Assembly: GCA_041685625.1 (NCBI GenBank)
Contig: JAWLFJ010000010.1
Span: forward strand, 1-57,418
Direction of reading: 5' to 3'
Source of the DNA: Albimonas sp041685625
Lineage (GTDB): Bacteria > Pseudomonadota > Alphaproteobacteria > Rhodobacterales > Rhodobacteraceae
DNA: 57,418 bases
Every line of letters begins with the position of its first letter. Within the stretch, counting starts at the first letter, position 1. This document shows, in pieces, positions 32,058 to 41,257 of the stretch. A model generated the notes under the pieces. The model made no database searches. It had not been told where the DNA came from and saw only the letters and a list, made by a program, of their open reading frames with translations. The position numbers and the translations under genes are program-made.

Positions 32058-33314
32058 ATGTCCCTGAGCTTCGGACGCGACATCCTCTCGATCCCCGGCC
32101 CCTCGGTGATGCCCGACCGGGTGCTCGCCGCCATGCACCGCGCGGCGCCGAACATCTACGAGGGGCGCCTGGTCGACATGGTCGCGGGCCTGACGCCGGA
32201 CCTGAAGACGGTCGCGGGCGCCGCGGCGGGCGACGTCGCGATCTACGTCTCCAACGGTCACGGGGCCTGGGAGGCGGCGCTCGCCAACACGCTCTCGCGC
32301 GGCGACCGGGTGCTGGTGCTCGAATCCGGGCGCTTCGCCGCCGGCTGGGGCCAGATGGCCGAGATGCTGGGCTGCGAGGTCGAGATCATCGAGGCGCCGG
32401 ACGGCCGCCCGGTCGATCCCGACGCGCTCGAGGCGCGGCTGCGCGCGGATCGCGGGCACGAGATCAAGGCGGTGCTGGTGGTCCAGGTCGACACCGCCTC
32501 CTCGGTCCTCAACGACGTGCCGGCGATGCGCGCCGCCATCGACGCCGCGGGCCACCCGGCGCTGTTCATGGTCGACTGCATCGCCTGCCTCGGCTCGATC
32601 CCGTTCGAATTCGACGCCTGGGGCGTCGACGTCATGGTCGCCGCCTCGCAGAAAGGGCTGATGACGCCGCCGGGGCTCGGCTTCGTCTACGCCTCGGGCA
32701 AGGCGCGGGCGCATCGCGGCGACCTGATCACGCAGTACTGGAACTGGGATCTGCGCTTCGATCCGGAGATGTTCTACCAGCGTTTCTGCGGCACCGCGCC
32801 GACCCACCATCTCTTCGCGCTGCGCGAGGCGCTGACCATGCTGGTGGTCGAGGAGGGGGTCGAGGCCGCCTGGGCCCGCCACCGCGTGCTCGCCGGCGCC
32901 GTGCGCGCCTGCGTCGCGGCCTGGGAGGCGGCGGCCTCGGAGGAGGCGGGCGTGGGCTTCCACGTCGGGGTTCCGGCGGCGCGGTCCGACGTGGTCACCA
33001 CGCTGCGCGTGGCCGGCTTCGACCCGGACGCCATGCGCGGCTTCGCCGAATCGGAGATGGGCCTGACCCTCGGCGCCGGGATCGGCCGGTTCCAGGGCCG
33101 CGCCTTCCGGATCGCGCATATGGGCCACCTCAACCCGCCGATGATCCTCGGCGCGCTCGGCACGGCCGAGGCCGCGCTGCGCGCCTTCGGCGTGCCGATC
33201 GAAAGCGGCCTGGGCGCCGCGGCCGAGGCGATCTCCCGCGCCCTGCCGGCCGGGGCCGGACGCTCCGCCGAGGCGGTCCCGCCGCGAGCCGCGGCCGCCG
33301 CCGCCGGGGAGTGA
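32058..33314 (+). CDS. class V PLP aminotransferase (alanine/serine-glyoxylate type)
   Basis: 418 aa. The beginning SIPGPSVMPDRVLAAM and the segments YVSNGHGAWEAALANTLSRGDRVLVLE and VDCIACLGSIPFEFDAWGVDV are typical of alanine- or serine-glyoxylate aminotransferases. The PLP Lys is in AASQKGLMTPPGLGFVY. The late segment ITQYWNWDLRF and the C-terminal RIAHMGHLNPPMI fit the SgaA-like group. The last 30 residues are an Ala/Pro-rich tail. It transfers an amino group to glyoxylate in photorespiratory or serine-cycle metabolism. GCGGAG precedes the ATG. It is divergent from the ABC exporter with 182 bp between. Confidence 0.9.
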   Translation: MSLSFGRDILSIPGPSVMPDRVLAAMHRAAPNIYEGRLVDMVAGLTPDLKTVAGAAAGDVAIYVSNGHGAWEAALANTLSRGDRVLVLESGRFAAGWGQMAEMLGCEVEIIEAPDGRPVDPDALEARLRADRGHEIKAVLVVQVDTASSVLNDVPAMRAAIDAAGHPALFMVDCIACLGSIPFEFDAWGVDVMVAASQKGLMTPPGLGFVYASGKARAHRGDLITQYWNWDLRFDPEMFYQRFCGTAPTHHLFALREALTMLVVEEGVEAAWARHRVLAGAVRACVAAWEAAASEEAGVGFHVGVPAARSDVVTTLRVAGFDPDAMRGFAESEMGLTLGAGIGRFQGRAFRIAHMGHLNPPMILGALGTAEAALRAFGVPIESGLGAAAEAISRALPAGAGRSAEAVPPRAAAAAAGE

Positions 33315-33321
33315 ACCGGTC

Positions 33322-33349
33322 GGCGGGGGAGGCGAGCGCGTCCCCCGCC
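33322..33349 (+). terminator. GC hairpin after the aminotransferase gene
   Basis: A 9-bp perfect stem with a 10-base loop lies 7 bp after the aminotransferase stop. No T-run follows. A second 9-bp stem lies at 33412-33439. Together they may end or protect the transcript in this otherwise gene-free 130-bp gap. Confidence 0.4.
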
Positions 33350-33444
33350 CTCGGAAGCCGCGCCGAGAGACGGGAGCGGCGCCCGACCCGAGGCTGTCCG
33401 CCCGCCCGGCGGCGCAGGCGCGGCGTCGGCCGCCTGCGCCGTCC

Positions 33445-33750
33445 TCAGCGGCCCTCATGGCCGCAAGGCGCCCGAAGGCAGCCGCGGCGGCGCCGGGGAT
33501 GCGGCGTGCGGAACGGCGGACCCGCCCGCAGAGGCGGATGCAGGCTTCGGCGCGGCGGCCGGACCTCCGGCGCGACGACGACCGGAAGGCCCCACGCCGG
33601 CGGCGCCGCAGGGGCCGGGTCCGCCGGGCCGAGATCGTAGGTGCCGTTGCGCTCGCCCGGAAAGCGCGGCGGACCTCTGGGCTCCTCCGCTCCCGCCGCG
33701 ACGACGAGGAGCGCGAGCAGGGGCGCGAGGAGGACGGCGGCGAGGCGCAT
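33445..33750 (-). CDS. hypothetical small exported protein
   Basis: 101 aa. The start gives a good Sec signal peptide (MRLAAVLLAPLLALLVVAAGAEE). The remainder is Pro/Arg/Gly-rich with no recognisable domain, and the last 40 residues are very basic and may not be native. It lies 37 bp downstream of the DUF547 gene on the same strand. The signal peptide is the only positive evidence for a real gene. Confidence 0.4.
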   Translation of the reverse strand: MRLAAVLLAPLLALLVVAAGAEEPRGPPRFPGERNGTYDLGPADPAPAAPPAWGLPVVVAPEVRPPRRSLHPPLRAGPPFRTPHPRRRRGCLRAPCGHEGR

Positions 33751-33787
33751 CGGGCAGGCTCCGGCAAGGGGTCCGACGCGGGTCAGC

Positions 33788-34588
33788 CTAGGCGGCGTTT
33801 ATGGACCAATCGTAAGCGTCGTCGTCGACGCGCGTGCGGCCCTCCAGCGCCGCGGCGGTCCCGCCCGTCGCGTAACGGCGCAGATGCGCGAGCACCCCGG
33901 CGTCGGAGCCGCCGAAATCCTCCTGGAACCACTCGTAGATCGAGGAGACGATCAGCCGTCCGCCCTCGATCCGCGCGCCCCGCGGGTGGTTGACGTAGCG
34001 CGCCGCCGCGCCCTCCAGCGTCTCGTCCAGCGTCGCCTCGGCGAAGGGCTCGGCGAGGAGGTTCGGGCAGCCGAGCGCCGCGCAGTTCACCGCGTAATGC
34101 ACGCGCGGGTCGCCGTGCACCGGCCGCAGGATGCCGTGCTCGATGTCGTCGAGCGAAAGTTCGGCGCCCGCCACGGTCACGACCCGCTCGTCCCAGGGTC
34201 CGGTGTTGAAGAGCCCCCCGCGGACTTGCTTGATGCTGTCCACCGGCCAGGCCTGCAGCACCAGGTCGACGGTCAGCGCGTTGTAGAGATTGCACCAGAA
34301 CGCGAACTGCGCCTTCGGCCGCAGCGTCGCGGGGTCGGTCGCGGCATAGGCCGCGAGCCAGGACTTCAGCGCGTCGCGCGGCGCGCCGGCGTAGTCCACC
34401 AGCGCGATGCCGGCGGCCCCGACGCTGCGGTGGCGCTCGAGAAAGCGGGCCCAGGGCGCGGCGTCCGGATCGCCCCGATCGCCGGAGCGGGTCCAGCGCG
34501 GATCGAGCAGCTCGGACCTTGGCGCGGCGCGGGCGGCGAAGGGCAGGGCGGCGGCCCCGGCGATGACGGCGCGGCGGGAGAGGGACAT
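33788..34588 (-). CDS. DUF547 domain protein with Tat-like signal
   Basis: 266 aa. The N-terminus MSLSRRAVIAGAAALPFAARA is a Tat-type signal (SRR motif, cleavage near residue 21). The DUF547 core shows FAFWCNLYNALTVDLVL, then VNCAALGCPNLLAEPF and YVNHPRGARIEGGRLIVSSIYEWFQEDFGG. DUF547 proteins have a papain/transglutaminase-like fold, and the Cys and His residues in these motifs are conserved. The enzymatic role is not established. It is divergent from ileS with 323 bp between. Confidence 0.9.
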   Translation of the reverse strand: MSLSRRAVIAGAAALPFAARAAPRSELLDPRWTRSGDRGDPDAAPWARFLERHRSVGAAGIALVDYAGAPRDALKSWLAAYAATDPATLRPKAQFAFWCNLYNALTVDLVLQAWPVDSIKQVRGGLFNTGPWDERVVTVAGAELSLDDIEHGILRPVHGDPRVHYAVNCAALGCPNLLAEPFAEATLDETLEGAAARYVNHPRGARIEGGRLIVSSIYEWFQEDFGGSDAGVLAHLRRYATGGTAAALEGRTRVDDDAYDWSINAA

Positions 34589-34911
34589 CGCGATCGGCCT
34601 CCTCGGGACGGCTTGCGGCCTTCGAGGATGGGGCTCGCCCGGCCCCGGCGCCAGCCGTGGCCCGCACGCGGGCGATGACGCCTGCGCGAGCGGTCCGGGG
34701 GCTCCGGCGAGGCCGCGCGGGAAGGGTTTTCAGCCGCGCGCCCCGCCGTTATACGGCTCGCATGAGCGGCCCGCGCGCGATACGCCCCCGGCGAATTACC
34801 GGCACGGCCTCCTGACCCCCGCCGGGTCCGGAGCGCCGGAGAGCCCGCCGTGCGCCGCCGGGAGGACCGCTCCCGGCCGCCCCTCTCCCGATCAGCCCGA
34901 GGACGCCGAGC

Positions 34912-37863
34912 ATGTGCGCCGAGACCGCCGAGCCGACCGACTACCGCGACACCCTGTTCCTGCCGGAGACCGAGTTCCCGATGCGGGCGGGCCTGCCGAA
35001 GCGCGAGCCCGAGTGGCTGGCGCGCTGGGAGCGCCTCGGGATCTACCGCACGCTCAGGGAACGATCCGCGAACAGGACCCCGTTCGCGCTGCATGACGGC
35101 CCGCCCTACGCCAACGGGCACCTGCATATCGGCCACGCGCTCAACAAGATCCTGAAGGACTTCGTGGTCCGCACCCGCCAGATGATGGGCTACGACAGCC
35201 GCTACGTCCCCGGATGGGACTGCCACGGCCTGCCGATCGAGTGGAAGATCGAGGAACGTTACCGGGCCAAGGGCCTCGACAAGGACCAGGTCGAGATCAA
35301 CGAGTTCCGCGCCGAGTGCCGCCGCTTCGCCGAGCACTGGGTCGACGTGCAGCGCGAGGAGTTCAAGCGCCTCGGAGTCACCGGCGACTGGGAGAGGCCG
35401 TATCTGACCATGGACCACGCGGCCGAGGCGGTGATCGCGTCGGAGTTCGTGAAGTTCGTGCGCAACGGCTCGCTCTATCGCGGCTCCAAGCCGGTGATGT
35501 GGTCGGTGGTGGAGAAGACCGCGCTGGCCGAGGCGGAGGTCGAGTATCACGAGCATCAGAGCCACACGGTCTGGGTGAAGTTCGGGCTTTGTTCCGACCG
35601 GGCGACGTCCGCCGGGGCGACCGGCGGCACGGTCGGGCGGACCGAGCCGCCGGGTGATCTCGACGGCGCCTCCGTCGTCATCTGGACCACGACGCCCTGG
35701 ACGATCCCGCAGAACCGGGCGGTCTGCTTCAACCCCGAGCTCGGCTACGGGCTCTACGAGGTCGAGGCTGCGCCGGAGGAGAACTGGGCGCGGACCGGGG
35801 ACCGCTATCTGCTGGCCGACCGGCTGGCGGGCGAGGTGATGGAGAAGGCGCGGGTCGAGCGTTTCCGGCGCCTCCGCGACGTGCCGGCGACGGAACTCGG
35901 CACGCTCGCCTGCGCGCATCCGCTCCGCGGCGTCGAGGGCGGCGCCGGCGAGTGGGACTACGACGTGCCGATGCTGCCGGGCGAGCATGTCACCGACGAC
36001 GCCGGCACCGGCTTCGTGCACACCGCGCCCTCCCACGGCGCCGACGACTACGAGGTCGGGCGGCGCTACGGCCTGCCGATGACCTGGAACGTGATGGAGG
36101 ACGGCCGCTTCCGCGAGGACCTGCCGCTGTTCGGCGGCGCCGCGATCTTCGACCACAAGGGCAAGGAGGGCGACGCCAACCGGCGCGTCATCGACGCGCT
36201 CGCCGCGGCCGGCGCGCTGATCGCCCGCGGGCGGCTGAAGCACAGCTATCCGCATTCCTGGCGCTCCAAGGCGCCGCTGATCTTCCGCAACACGCCGCAA
36301 TGGTTCGTCGCCATCGACGCGGCGCTCGACGACGGGATGGGCGAGCACGGGAACACCATCCGCGAGCGGGCGCTCGCCTCGATCGACGATCTGGTGCGCT
36401 TCGTGCCGGAGGGCGGCAAGAACCGCCTGCGCTCGATGATCGCGGCGCGGCCCGACTGGGTGCTGAGCCGCCAGCGCGCCTGGGGCGTGCCGCTGACCTG
36501 CTTCGTGCGGGAGACCGGGCGGGGCGAGGTCGAGATCCTGAGCGAACCCGAGGTCGACGCGCGCATCGAGGCCGCGTTCCGCGAGGAAGGCGCCGACGCC
36601 TGGTTCCGCGACGACGCCAAGGAGCGCTTCCTCGGCGGCGTCGCGGGCGTGGACCCGGACGCCTGGGAGAAGGTCACGGACATCCTCGACGTCTGGTTCG
36701 ATTCGGGCTCGACCCACGCCTTCGCGCTGCGCGACCGCGAGGACGGCGTCTGGCCGGCCGACGTCTATCTCGAGGGCACCGACCAGCACCGCGGCTGGTT
36801 CCATTCCTCGCTGCTGCAGGGCTGCGGCACGCGCGGGCGCGCGCCCTACAAGGCGGTCGTCACGCACGGCTTCACGATGGACGAGAAGGGCATGAAGATG
36901 TCCAAGTCCCTCGGCAACGTCGTCGCGCCCGAGGCGGTGGTGAAGCATTACGGCGCGGACATCCTGCGCCTCTGGGTGGCGCAGTCGGACTTCACCGCCG
37001 ATCAGCGCCTCGGCCCGGAGATCCTGAAGGGGGTCGCCGACAGCTACCGGCGCCTGCGAAACACGCTGCGCTTCATGCTCGCGAACCTGAAGGACTTCGA
37101 CGAGGCCGAGCGGATCGAGCCCGAGGCGATGCCCGAGCTCGAACGCTGGGTGCTGCACCGGATGGCGGAGCTCGACGGGGTCGTGCTGCAGGGCTACGCG
37201 GATTTCGACTATGACGGCGTGATCGCCCGGCTGTTCCAGTTCTGCACGGTCGATCTTTCCTCGGTCTATTTCGACATCCGCAAGGACGCGCTCTACTGCG
37301 ACGCGCCCGGCTCGGTGCGCCGGCGGGCCTGCCGCACCGTGCTCGACCTGCTGTTCCATCGCCTGACCACCTGGCTCGCGCCGGTGCTGGTGTTCACGAT
37401 GGAGGAGGTCTGGCTGACCCGCTTCCCGGGCGAGGCGGAGAGCGTGCATCTGCGCGACTTCCCCGAGACGCCGGGCGACTGGCGCGACCCCGCCCTCGCC
37501 GAACGCTGGATGCGGCTGCGCGAGGTGCGGCGGGTCGTGACCGGCGCGCTGGAGATCGAGCGGCGGGAGAAGCGCATCGGCGCCAGCCTCGAGGCCGCGC
37601 CGGTGGTGCACGTGACCGACCCGGCGCTGAAGGCGGAGCTGGCGACGGCGGACTTCGCCGAGATCTGCATCGCCTCGGACGTCGAGATCACCGACCTGCC
37701 GCCCCCGGAGGACGCGTTCCGTCTGGACGACGTGGCGGGGGTGGCGGTGGTCCCGGCCCGTGCGGCGGGGCGGAAATGCGCGCGCTGCTGGAAGGTGCTG
37801 CCCGATGTCGGCACGCACGCGCGGTCCGACACCTGCGCGCGCTGCGACGCGGCCTTGGGCTGA
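34912..37863 (+). CDS. ileS: isoleucyl-tRNA synthetase
   Basis: 983 aa, a full-length class Ia synthetase. The HIGH motif is in PPYANGHLHIGHALNKILKDF, followed by GWDCHGLPIEWKIEE. The editing (CP1) domain has WTTTPWTIPQNRA and DDAGTGFVHTAPSHGADDY. The KMSKS motif is in MDEKGMKMSKSLGNVVAPE. The anticodon-binding domain and a C-terminal zinc finger (CARCWKVLPDVG...CARC) end the protein. It charges tRNA-Ile and edits Val. A short insertion in CP1 near residue 235 is rich in Gly and Thr. A 323-bp leader lies upstream, and no tRNA-like T-box element is seen. Confidence 0.97.
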   Translation: MCAETAEPTDYRDTLFLPETEFPMRAGLPKREPEWLARWERLGIYRTLRERSANRTPFALHDGPPYANGHLHIGHALNKILKDFVVRTRQMMGYDSRYVPGWDCHGLPIEWKIEERYRAKGLDKDQVEINEFRAECRRFAEHWVDVQREEFKRLGVTGDWERPYLTMDHAAEAVIASEFVKFVRNGSLYRGSKPVMWSVVEKTALAEAEVEYHEHQSHTVWVKFGLCSDRATSAGATGGTVGRTEPPGDLDGASVVIWTTTPWTIPQNRAVCFNPELGYGLYEVEAAPEENWARTGDRYLLADRLAGEVMEKARVERFRRLRDVPATELGTLACAHPLRGVEGGAGEWDYDVPMLPGEHVTDDAGTGFVHTAPSHGADDYEVGRRYGLPMTWNVMEDGRFREDLPLFGGAAIFDHKGKEGDANRRVIDALAAAGALIARGRLKHSYPHSWRSKAPLIFRNTPQWFVAIDAALDDGMGEHGNTIRERALASIDDLVRFVPEGGKNRLRSMIAARPDWVLSRQRAWGVPLTCFVRETGRGEVEILSEPEVDARIEAAFREEGADAWFRDDAKERFLGGVAGVDPDAWEKVTDILDVWFDSGSTHAFALRDREDGVWPADVYLEGTDQHRGWFHSSLLQGCGTRGRAPYKAVVTHGFTMDEKGMKMSKSLGNVVAPEAVVKHYGADILRLWVAQSDFTADQRLGPEILKGVADSYRRLRNTLRFMLANLKDFDEAERIEPEAMPELERWVLHRMAELDGVVLQGYADFDYDGVIARLFQFCTVDLSSVYFDIRKDALYCDAPGSVRRRACRTVLDLLFHRLTTWLAPVLVFTMEEVWLTRFPGEAESVHLRDFPETPGDWRDPALAERWMRLREVRRVVTGALEIERREKRIGASLEAAPVVHVTDPALKAELATADFAEICIASDVEITDLPPPEDAFRLDDVAGVAVVPARAAGRKCARCWKVLPDVGTHARSDTCARCDAALG

Positions 37864-37883
37864 GCGTCCGCGTCCGTCCGGAC

Positions 37884-37922
37884 GGCGAAGGGCTGGAGCG
37901 ACGCTCCGGCCCTTCGCCTTTT
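37884..37922 (+). terminator. intrinsic terminator of ileS
   Basis: A long hairpin has an outer 10-bp stem (37884-37893 with 37909-37918), a single mismatch, an inner 5-bp stem and a 3-base loop. It is followed at once by TTTT. It lies 21 bp after the ileS stop, and its T-run touches the stop codon of convergent tkt. The U-tract serves ileS only; on the tkt strand no T-run follows. Confidence 0.88.
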
Positions 37923-39973
37923 CAGAGCAGTTTCTTCGCCGCCTCGGCCACGGCCTCCGCGGTGATGCCGAAATGCGCGTAGAGGTCCGGCGCCGGGGCG
38001 GAGGCGCCGAAGCCCTCCATGCCGACGAAGGCCGCCTTCTTCTCCGAGCCGCGCTCGCCGCAGAGCCAGCGGTCCCAGCCGAAGCGCACCGCGGCCTCGA
38101 CGCCGACGCGGACCGGGCCGGCGGGGAGGACGCGGCGGCGGACCGCCTCGTCCTGCGCGGCGAAGCGCTCCTGACAGGGCATGGAGACGACGCGCGTGCC
38201 GATCCCCTCGGCCTCGAGCAGCGCCTTGGCGGCCATCGCGATCTCGACCTCCGAGCCGGTGGCGACGAGGACCGCGCGGCGCTTGGCCTCGGCTTCGGCC
38301 AGCACGTAGGCGCCTTGGGCGGAGAGGTTCCGGGCGCCGGCCTTCGCGCGCAGCGTCGGCAGGCCCTGGCGGGAGAGGGCGAGGACCGAGGGGCGCTGGG
38401 CGCTGAGAGCGAGTTCCCACGCCTCCGCCGTCTCGACCGCGTCGCAGGGGCGCCAGACGTCGAGGCCGGGGGTGGCGCGCAGCATCGCGAGATGCTCGAC
38501 CGGCTGGTGCGTCGGCCCGTCCTCGCCGAGGCCGATGGAATCGTGCGTCAGGACGTAGACGACCCGTGCGCCCATCAGCGCCGAGATGCGCATCGCGCCG
38601 CGCATGTAGTCCGCGAAGCAGAGGAAGGTGCCGCCGTAAGGGGCGACGCCGCCGTGCAGGGCCATGCCGTTCATGGCGGCGGCCATGGCGTGCTCGCGGA
38701 TGCCGTAATGGACGTGGCGGCCCTTGCGGTCCTCCGGTCCGAAGACGCCGAGGCCGGGCGTGAGCGTGTTGTTGGAGCCGGTGAGGTCGGCGGAGCCGCC
38801 GAGCGTCTCGGGCATCACCGGGTTGATCGCGGCGAGCGCCATCTCGGAGGCCTTGCGGGTGGCGACCTTCGGCCGTTCGGCCACCACCTCGCGCTTCAGG
38901 CGGCGGAGGGCGGAGGCGAGGCGCTTCGGCGCGGTTCCGGAGATCACGCGCTCGAACTCGGCGCGGCGACCCTCGGGCAGGGTGGCGAGGCGGGCCTCCC
39001 AGGCGTATCGCTCGGCGGCGCCGCGCCTGCCGGTCTCGGACCAGGCGTCGCGGATGTCCTGCGGGATCTCGAAGGGCGGGTGGGTCCAGCCGTAGGCGGC
39101 GCGGGCGGCCTCGATCTCTCCGGCGCCGAGGGGCGAGCCGTGGGCGGCGGCGGTGCCCTCCTTCTGCGGCGCGCCGAGGCCGATGCGGGTGCGGCAGGCG
39201 ACGAGGGCGGGGCGCTCCGAGGCCGCGGCTTCGGAGAGCGCGCGGTCGATGTCCTCCGGGTCGTGGCCGTCGCAGGCGTGCACGGACCAGCCGGAGGCGG
39301 CGAAGCGCGCCATCTGGTCGGTGCGGTCGGCGAGCGAGACGGCCCCGTCGATGGAGATGCCGTTGTCGTCCCAGAGCACGATCAGCTTGGAGAGCTCCTG
39401 CCGGCCGGCGAGGCCGATCGCCTCCTGGCTGATGCCCTCCATCAGGCAGCCGTCGCCGGCGATGACCCAGGTGCGGTGGTCGACGATCCGCCGGCCGAAG
39501 CGCGCGGCGAGCGCCGTCTCGGCCATCGCCATGCCGACGGCGGTGGCGAGGCCCTGGCCGAGCGGGCCGGTGGTGGTCTCGATCCCCGGGGCGTGGCCGT
39601 ATTCGGGGTGGCCTGCGGTGGGATGGCCGAGCTGGCGGAAGTTCCTCAGCGCCTCCAGCGGCATGCCAGGATAGCCGCAGAGGTGCAGCAGCCCGTAGAG
39701 CAGCATCGAGCCGTGACCGGCCGAGAGCACGAAGCGGTCGCGGTCGGGCCATTCGGGCGTCCGGGCGTCGAACTTCAGATGCCGCTCGAACAGGACGGCG
39801 GCGACGTCGGCCATGCCCATCGGCATGCCGGGATGGCCGGATTTCGCGGCCTCCACGGCGTCCATCGCGAGGATGCGCAGCGCGTCGGCCCGGCGGTAGT
39901 GCTCGGGATGCTTCGCGCGGAGGGCGGAGAGGTCGACCGGAGTCGCGGGGGCGAGGGGCGTGGAGGCGGTCAC
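37922..39973 (-). CDS. tkt: transketolase
   Basis: 683 aa from GTG 39973, with GGAGAAGGA upstream; the longer frame has no conserved extension. The thiamine diphosphate domain includes SGHPGMPMGMADVAAVLF and GDGCLMEGISQEAIGLAG with WDDNGISIDG. The pyrimidine domain has GIREHAMAAAMNGMALHGG and THDSIGLGEDGPTHQPVEHLAMLR, and the C-terminal domain completes the protein. It transfers two-carbon ketol units in the pentose phosphate and Calvin cycles. It is convergent with ileS and stands alone. Confidence 0.96.
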   Translation of the reverse strand: MTASTPLAPATPVDLSALRAKHPEHYRRADALRILAMDAVEAAKSGHPGMPMGMADVAAVLFERHLKFDARTPEWPDRDRFVLSAGHGSMLLYGLLHLCGYPGMPLEALRNFRQLGHPTAGHPEYGHAPGIETTTGPLGQGLATAVGMAMAETALAARFGRRIVDHRTWVIAGDGCLMEGISQEAIGLAGRQELSKLIVLWDDNGISIDGAVSLADRTDQMARFAASGWSVHACDGHDPEDIDRALSEAAASERPALVACRTRIGLGAPQKEGTAAAHGSPLGAGEIEAARAAYGWTHPPFEIPQDIRDAWSETGRRGAAERYAWEARLATLPEGRRAEFERVISGTAPKRLASALRRLKREVVAERPKVATRKASEMALAAINPVMPETLGGSADLTGSNNTLTPGLGVFGPEDRKGRHVHYGIREHAMAAAMNGMALHGGVAPYGGTFLCFADYMRGAMRISALMGARVVYVLTHDSIGLGEDGPTHQPVEHLAMLRATPGLDVWRPCDAVETAEAWELALSAQRPSVLALSRQGLPTLRAKAGARNLSAQGAYVLAEAEAKRRAVLVATGSEVEIAMAAKALLEAEGIGTRVVSMPCQERFAAQDEAVRRRVLPAGPVRVGVEAAVRFGWDRWLCGERGSEKKAAFVGMEGFGASAPAPDLYAHFGITAEAVAEAAKKLL

Positions 39974-40334
39974 GGGGCTGTCCTTCTCCGGCGGGGGCCG
40001 GGGCGGGAAGAGGCGCGCGGCGGCGCCGGCGGGCGCGGACGCGCGAGACGGTCGGTCGCGTCGCACAGCGGATCGCGGGGGTCAAGCGGGCCTTCCGGAC
40101 GGACCCCGGATCGGGCGCGGCGGATCGCGGGCGGGACGGGCCGCATCCGCCCGCGGACCCTCCGCCGCCTGCCGCGCCGGGTCGCGCCTGCCGGCCGCCG
40201 GGGGGCGTGGCCGGCGGGGCTCTCGGCGCGACGGGGCGCCGCCGGCGGCGGCGGCCCCGCTTGACGGCGGCGGGCGCCGGTGGTCCGATCCGGCGCGCGA
40301 GAGGACGGCGCGGCGCGTCAGGCGGGGAGACGGC
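39974..40334. other. non-coding gap between tkt and the zapA operon
   Basis: These 361 bp separate divergent genes and hold their promoters. The sequence is extremely GC-rich with many direct GGCG-type runs. I see no RNA gene, operator or conserved small ORF. Confidence 0.5.
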
Positions 40335-40733
40335 ATGTCGGGATCGACGGGCGGCATCGGCGGGGCGAAGCGGGCGCTTTCGGCGGCGCTGGGCGAGCTG
40401 GCGGCGGCCGTCGAGACCGCCGCGGCGAGGGGCGGCGCGCCGGGCGCTTCGACGGACGGCGGGACCGAGGCCCTCCTGGAACGGCTGGCGGAGGCCGAGA
40501 CCGCGCGGGCCGAGGCGGAGAGCGCGCGCGGCGAGGCCGTCGCCGCCGCCGAGGCGGCGCGCGAGGAGGCCGGCGCGGCGAAGGCCGAAGCCGCGGCGCT
40601 GCGCGCCGAGCTGGAGGCGGCGCAGGCCGAGGCGCGTGTCGCCGCCGAGGCGATCGAGACGATGCGTCGGGCGCGCGCCGAGGACGCGGAGCTGATCGAG
40701 GCCGCGCTGGACGAGCTGAAGGCGGCGGTCTGA
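40335..40733 (+). CDS. coiled-coil protein upstream of zapA
   Basis: 132 aa from ATG 40335. The N-terminal half is GA-rich with a possible helix. Residues about 50-120 are an uninterrupted Ala/Glu/Arg heptad coiled coil (LAEAETARAEAESARGEAVAAAEAAREEA and on), and the end is EDAELIEAALDELKAAV. It is 10 bp upstream of zapA. Small coiled-coil genes of this sort precede zapA in many Rhodobacterales and may take part in Z-ring organisation. That role is inferred only from position. Confidence 0.75.
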   Translation: MSGSTGGIGGAKRALSAALGELAAAVETAAARGGAPGASTDGGTEALLERLAEAETARAEAESARGEAVAAAEAAREEAGAAKAEAAALRAELEAAQAEARVAAEAIETMRRARAEDAELIEAALDELKAAV

Positions 40734-40743
40734 GGAGGACGGC

Positions 40744-41193
40744 ATGGGCGATCTGGATCTCAACGTGGCCGGCCGCAACTATCGCGTCGCGGTGGAGGAC
40801 GGGCAGGAGGCGGCGCTGGCCGAGGCCGGCGCGCTGATCGCCGCCGAGGCGGAGGTGCTGCGCGATCGCTTCGGCGCCCGCTTCGCCGCGCTGCCCGAGA
40901 GCCGGGTGCTGCTGCTGGCCGGGCTGATGGTGGCCGACAAGGCGCGCGCCGCCGCCCTGCCGGGCGGGGCGACGGCGGCTGAGGCGGATGCCGGGCCCGA
41001 CGCCGGGGCGGAGCCGGGCGAGCCGATGCAGACGGCGCTGTTCGAGGATCCGGCGCAGGCCGCGCGCATCGCCGAGCTCGAGGCGCGGCTGGCGGAGGCG
41101 GAGGCGGCGGAGGCCGCCGCGCTCGCCGCCCTCGAGGACGCCACCCGGCGCATCCGGGAGATGGCGGTCGAGCTCGCCGAGGAGGAGGCGTGA
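40744..41193 (+). CDS. zapA: cell division protein ZapA
   Basis: 149 aa. The N-terminal ZapA globular head is MGDLDLNVAGRNYRVAVEDGQEAALAEAGALIAAEAEVLRDRFG, followed by SRVLLLAGLMVADKA. The C-terminal third is a coiled coil (AARIAELEARLAEAEAAEAAALAALEDATRRIREMAVELAEEEA) used for tetramer formation. ZapA crosslinks FtsZ protofilaments. It has a long Gly/Ala/Pro linker between head and coil compared with the roughly 110-aa enterobacterial protein. Good GAGGAGG Shine-Dalgarno. Confidence 0.9.
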   Translation: MGDLDLNVAGRNYRVAVEDGQEAALAEAGALIAAEAEVLRDRFGARFAALPESRVLLLAGLMVADKARAAALPGGATAAEADAGPDAGAEPGEPMQTALFEDPAQAARIAELEARLAEAEAAEAAALAALEDATRRIREMAVELAEEEA

Positions 41194-41257
41194 GCCGGGA
41201 CCTGTGCGGCGCGCCGACGCCGCGGGCGCGCTTCTGCGCCGGGGCTGCGGACGGAGC

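Noticed and set aside
34759..34815. 17-codon ORF in the ileS leader as a regulatory leader peptide
   Set aside because: It has no run of Ile codons, no attenuator hairpin with T-run before ileS, and no ribosome binding site.
34366..40778. Very long minus- and plus-strand frames (over 800 aa) across ileS and tkt
   Set aside because: They overlap well-supported ileS and tkt completely and have biased Arg/Ala/Gly/His composition. Such frames are expected at about 72% GC.
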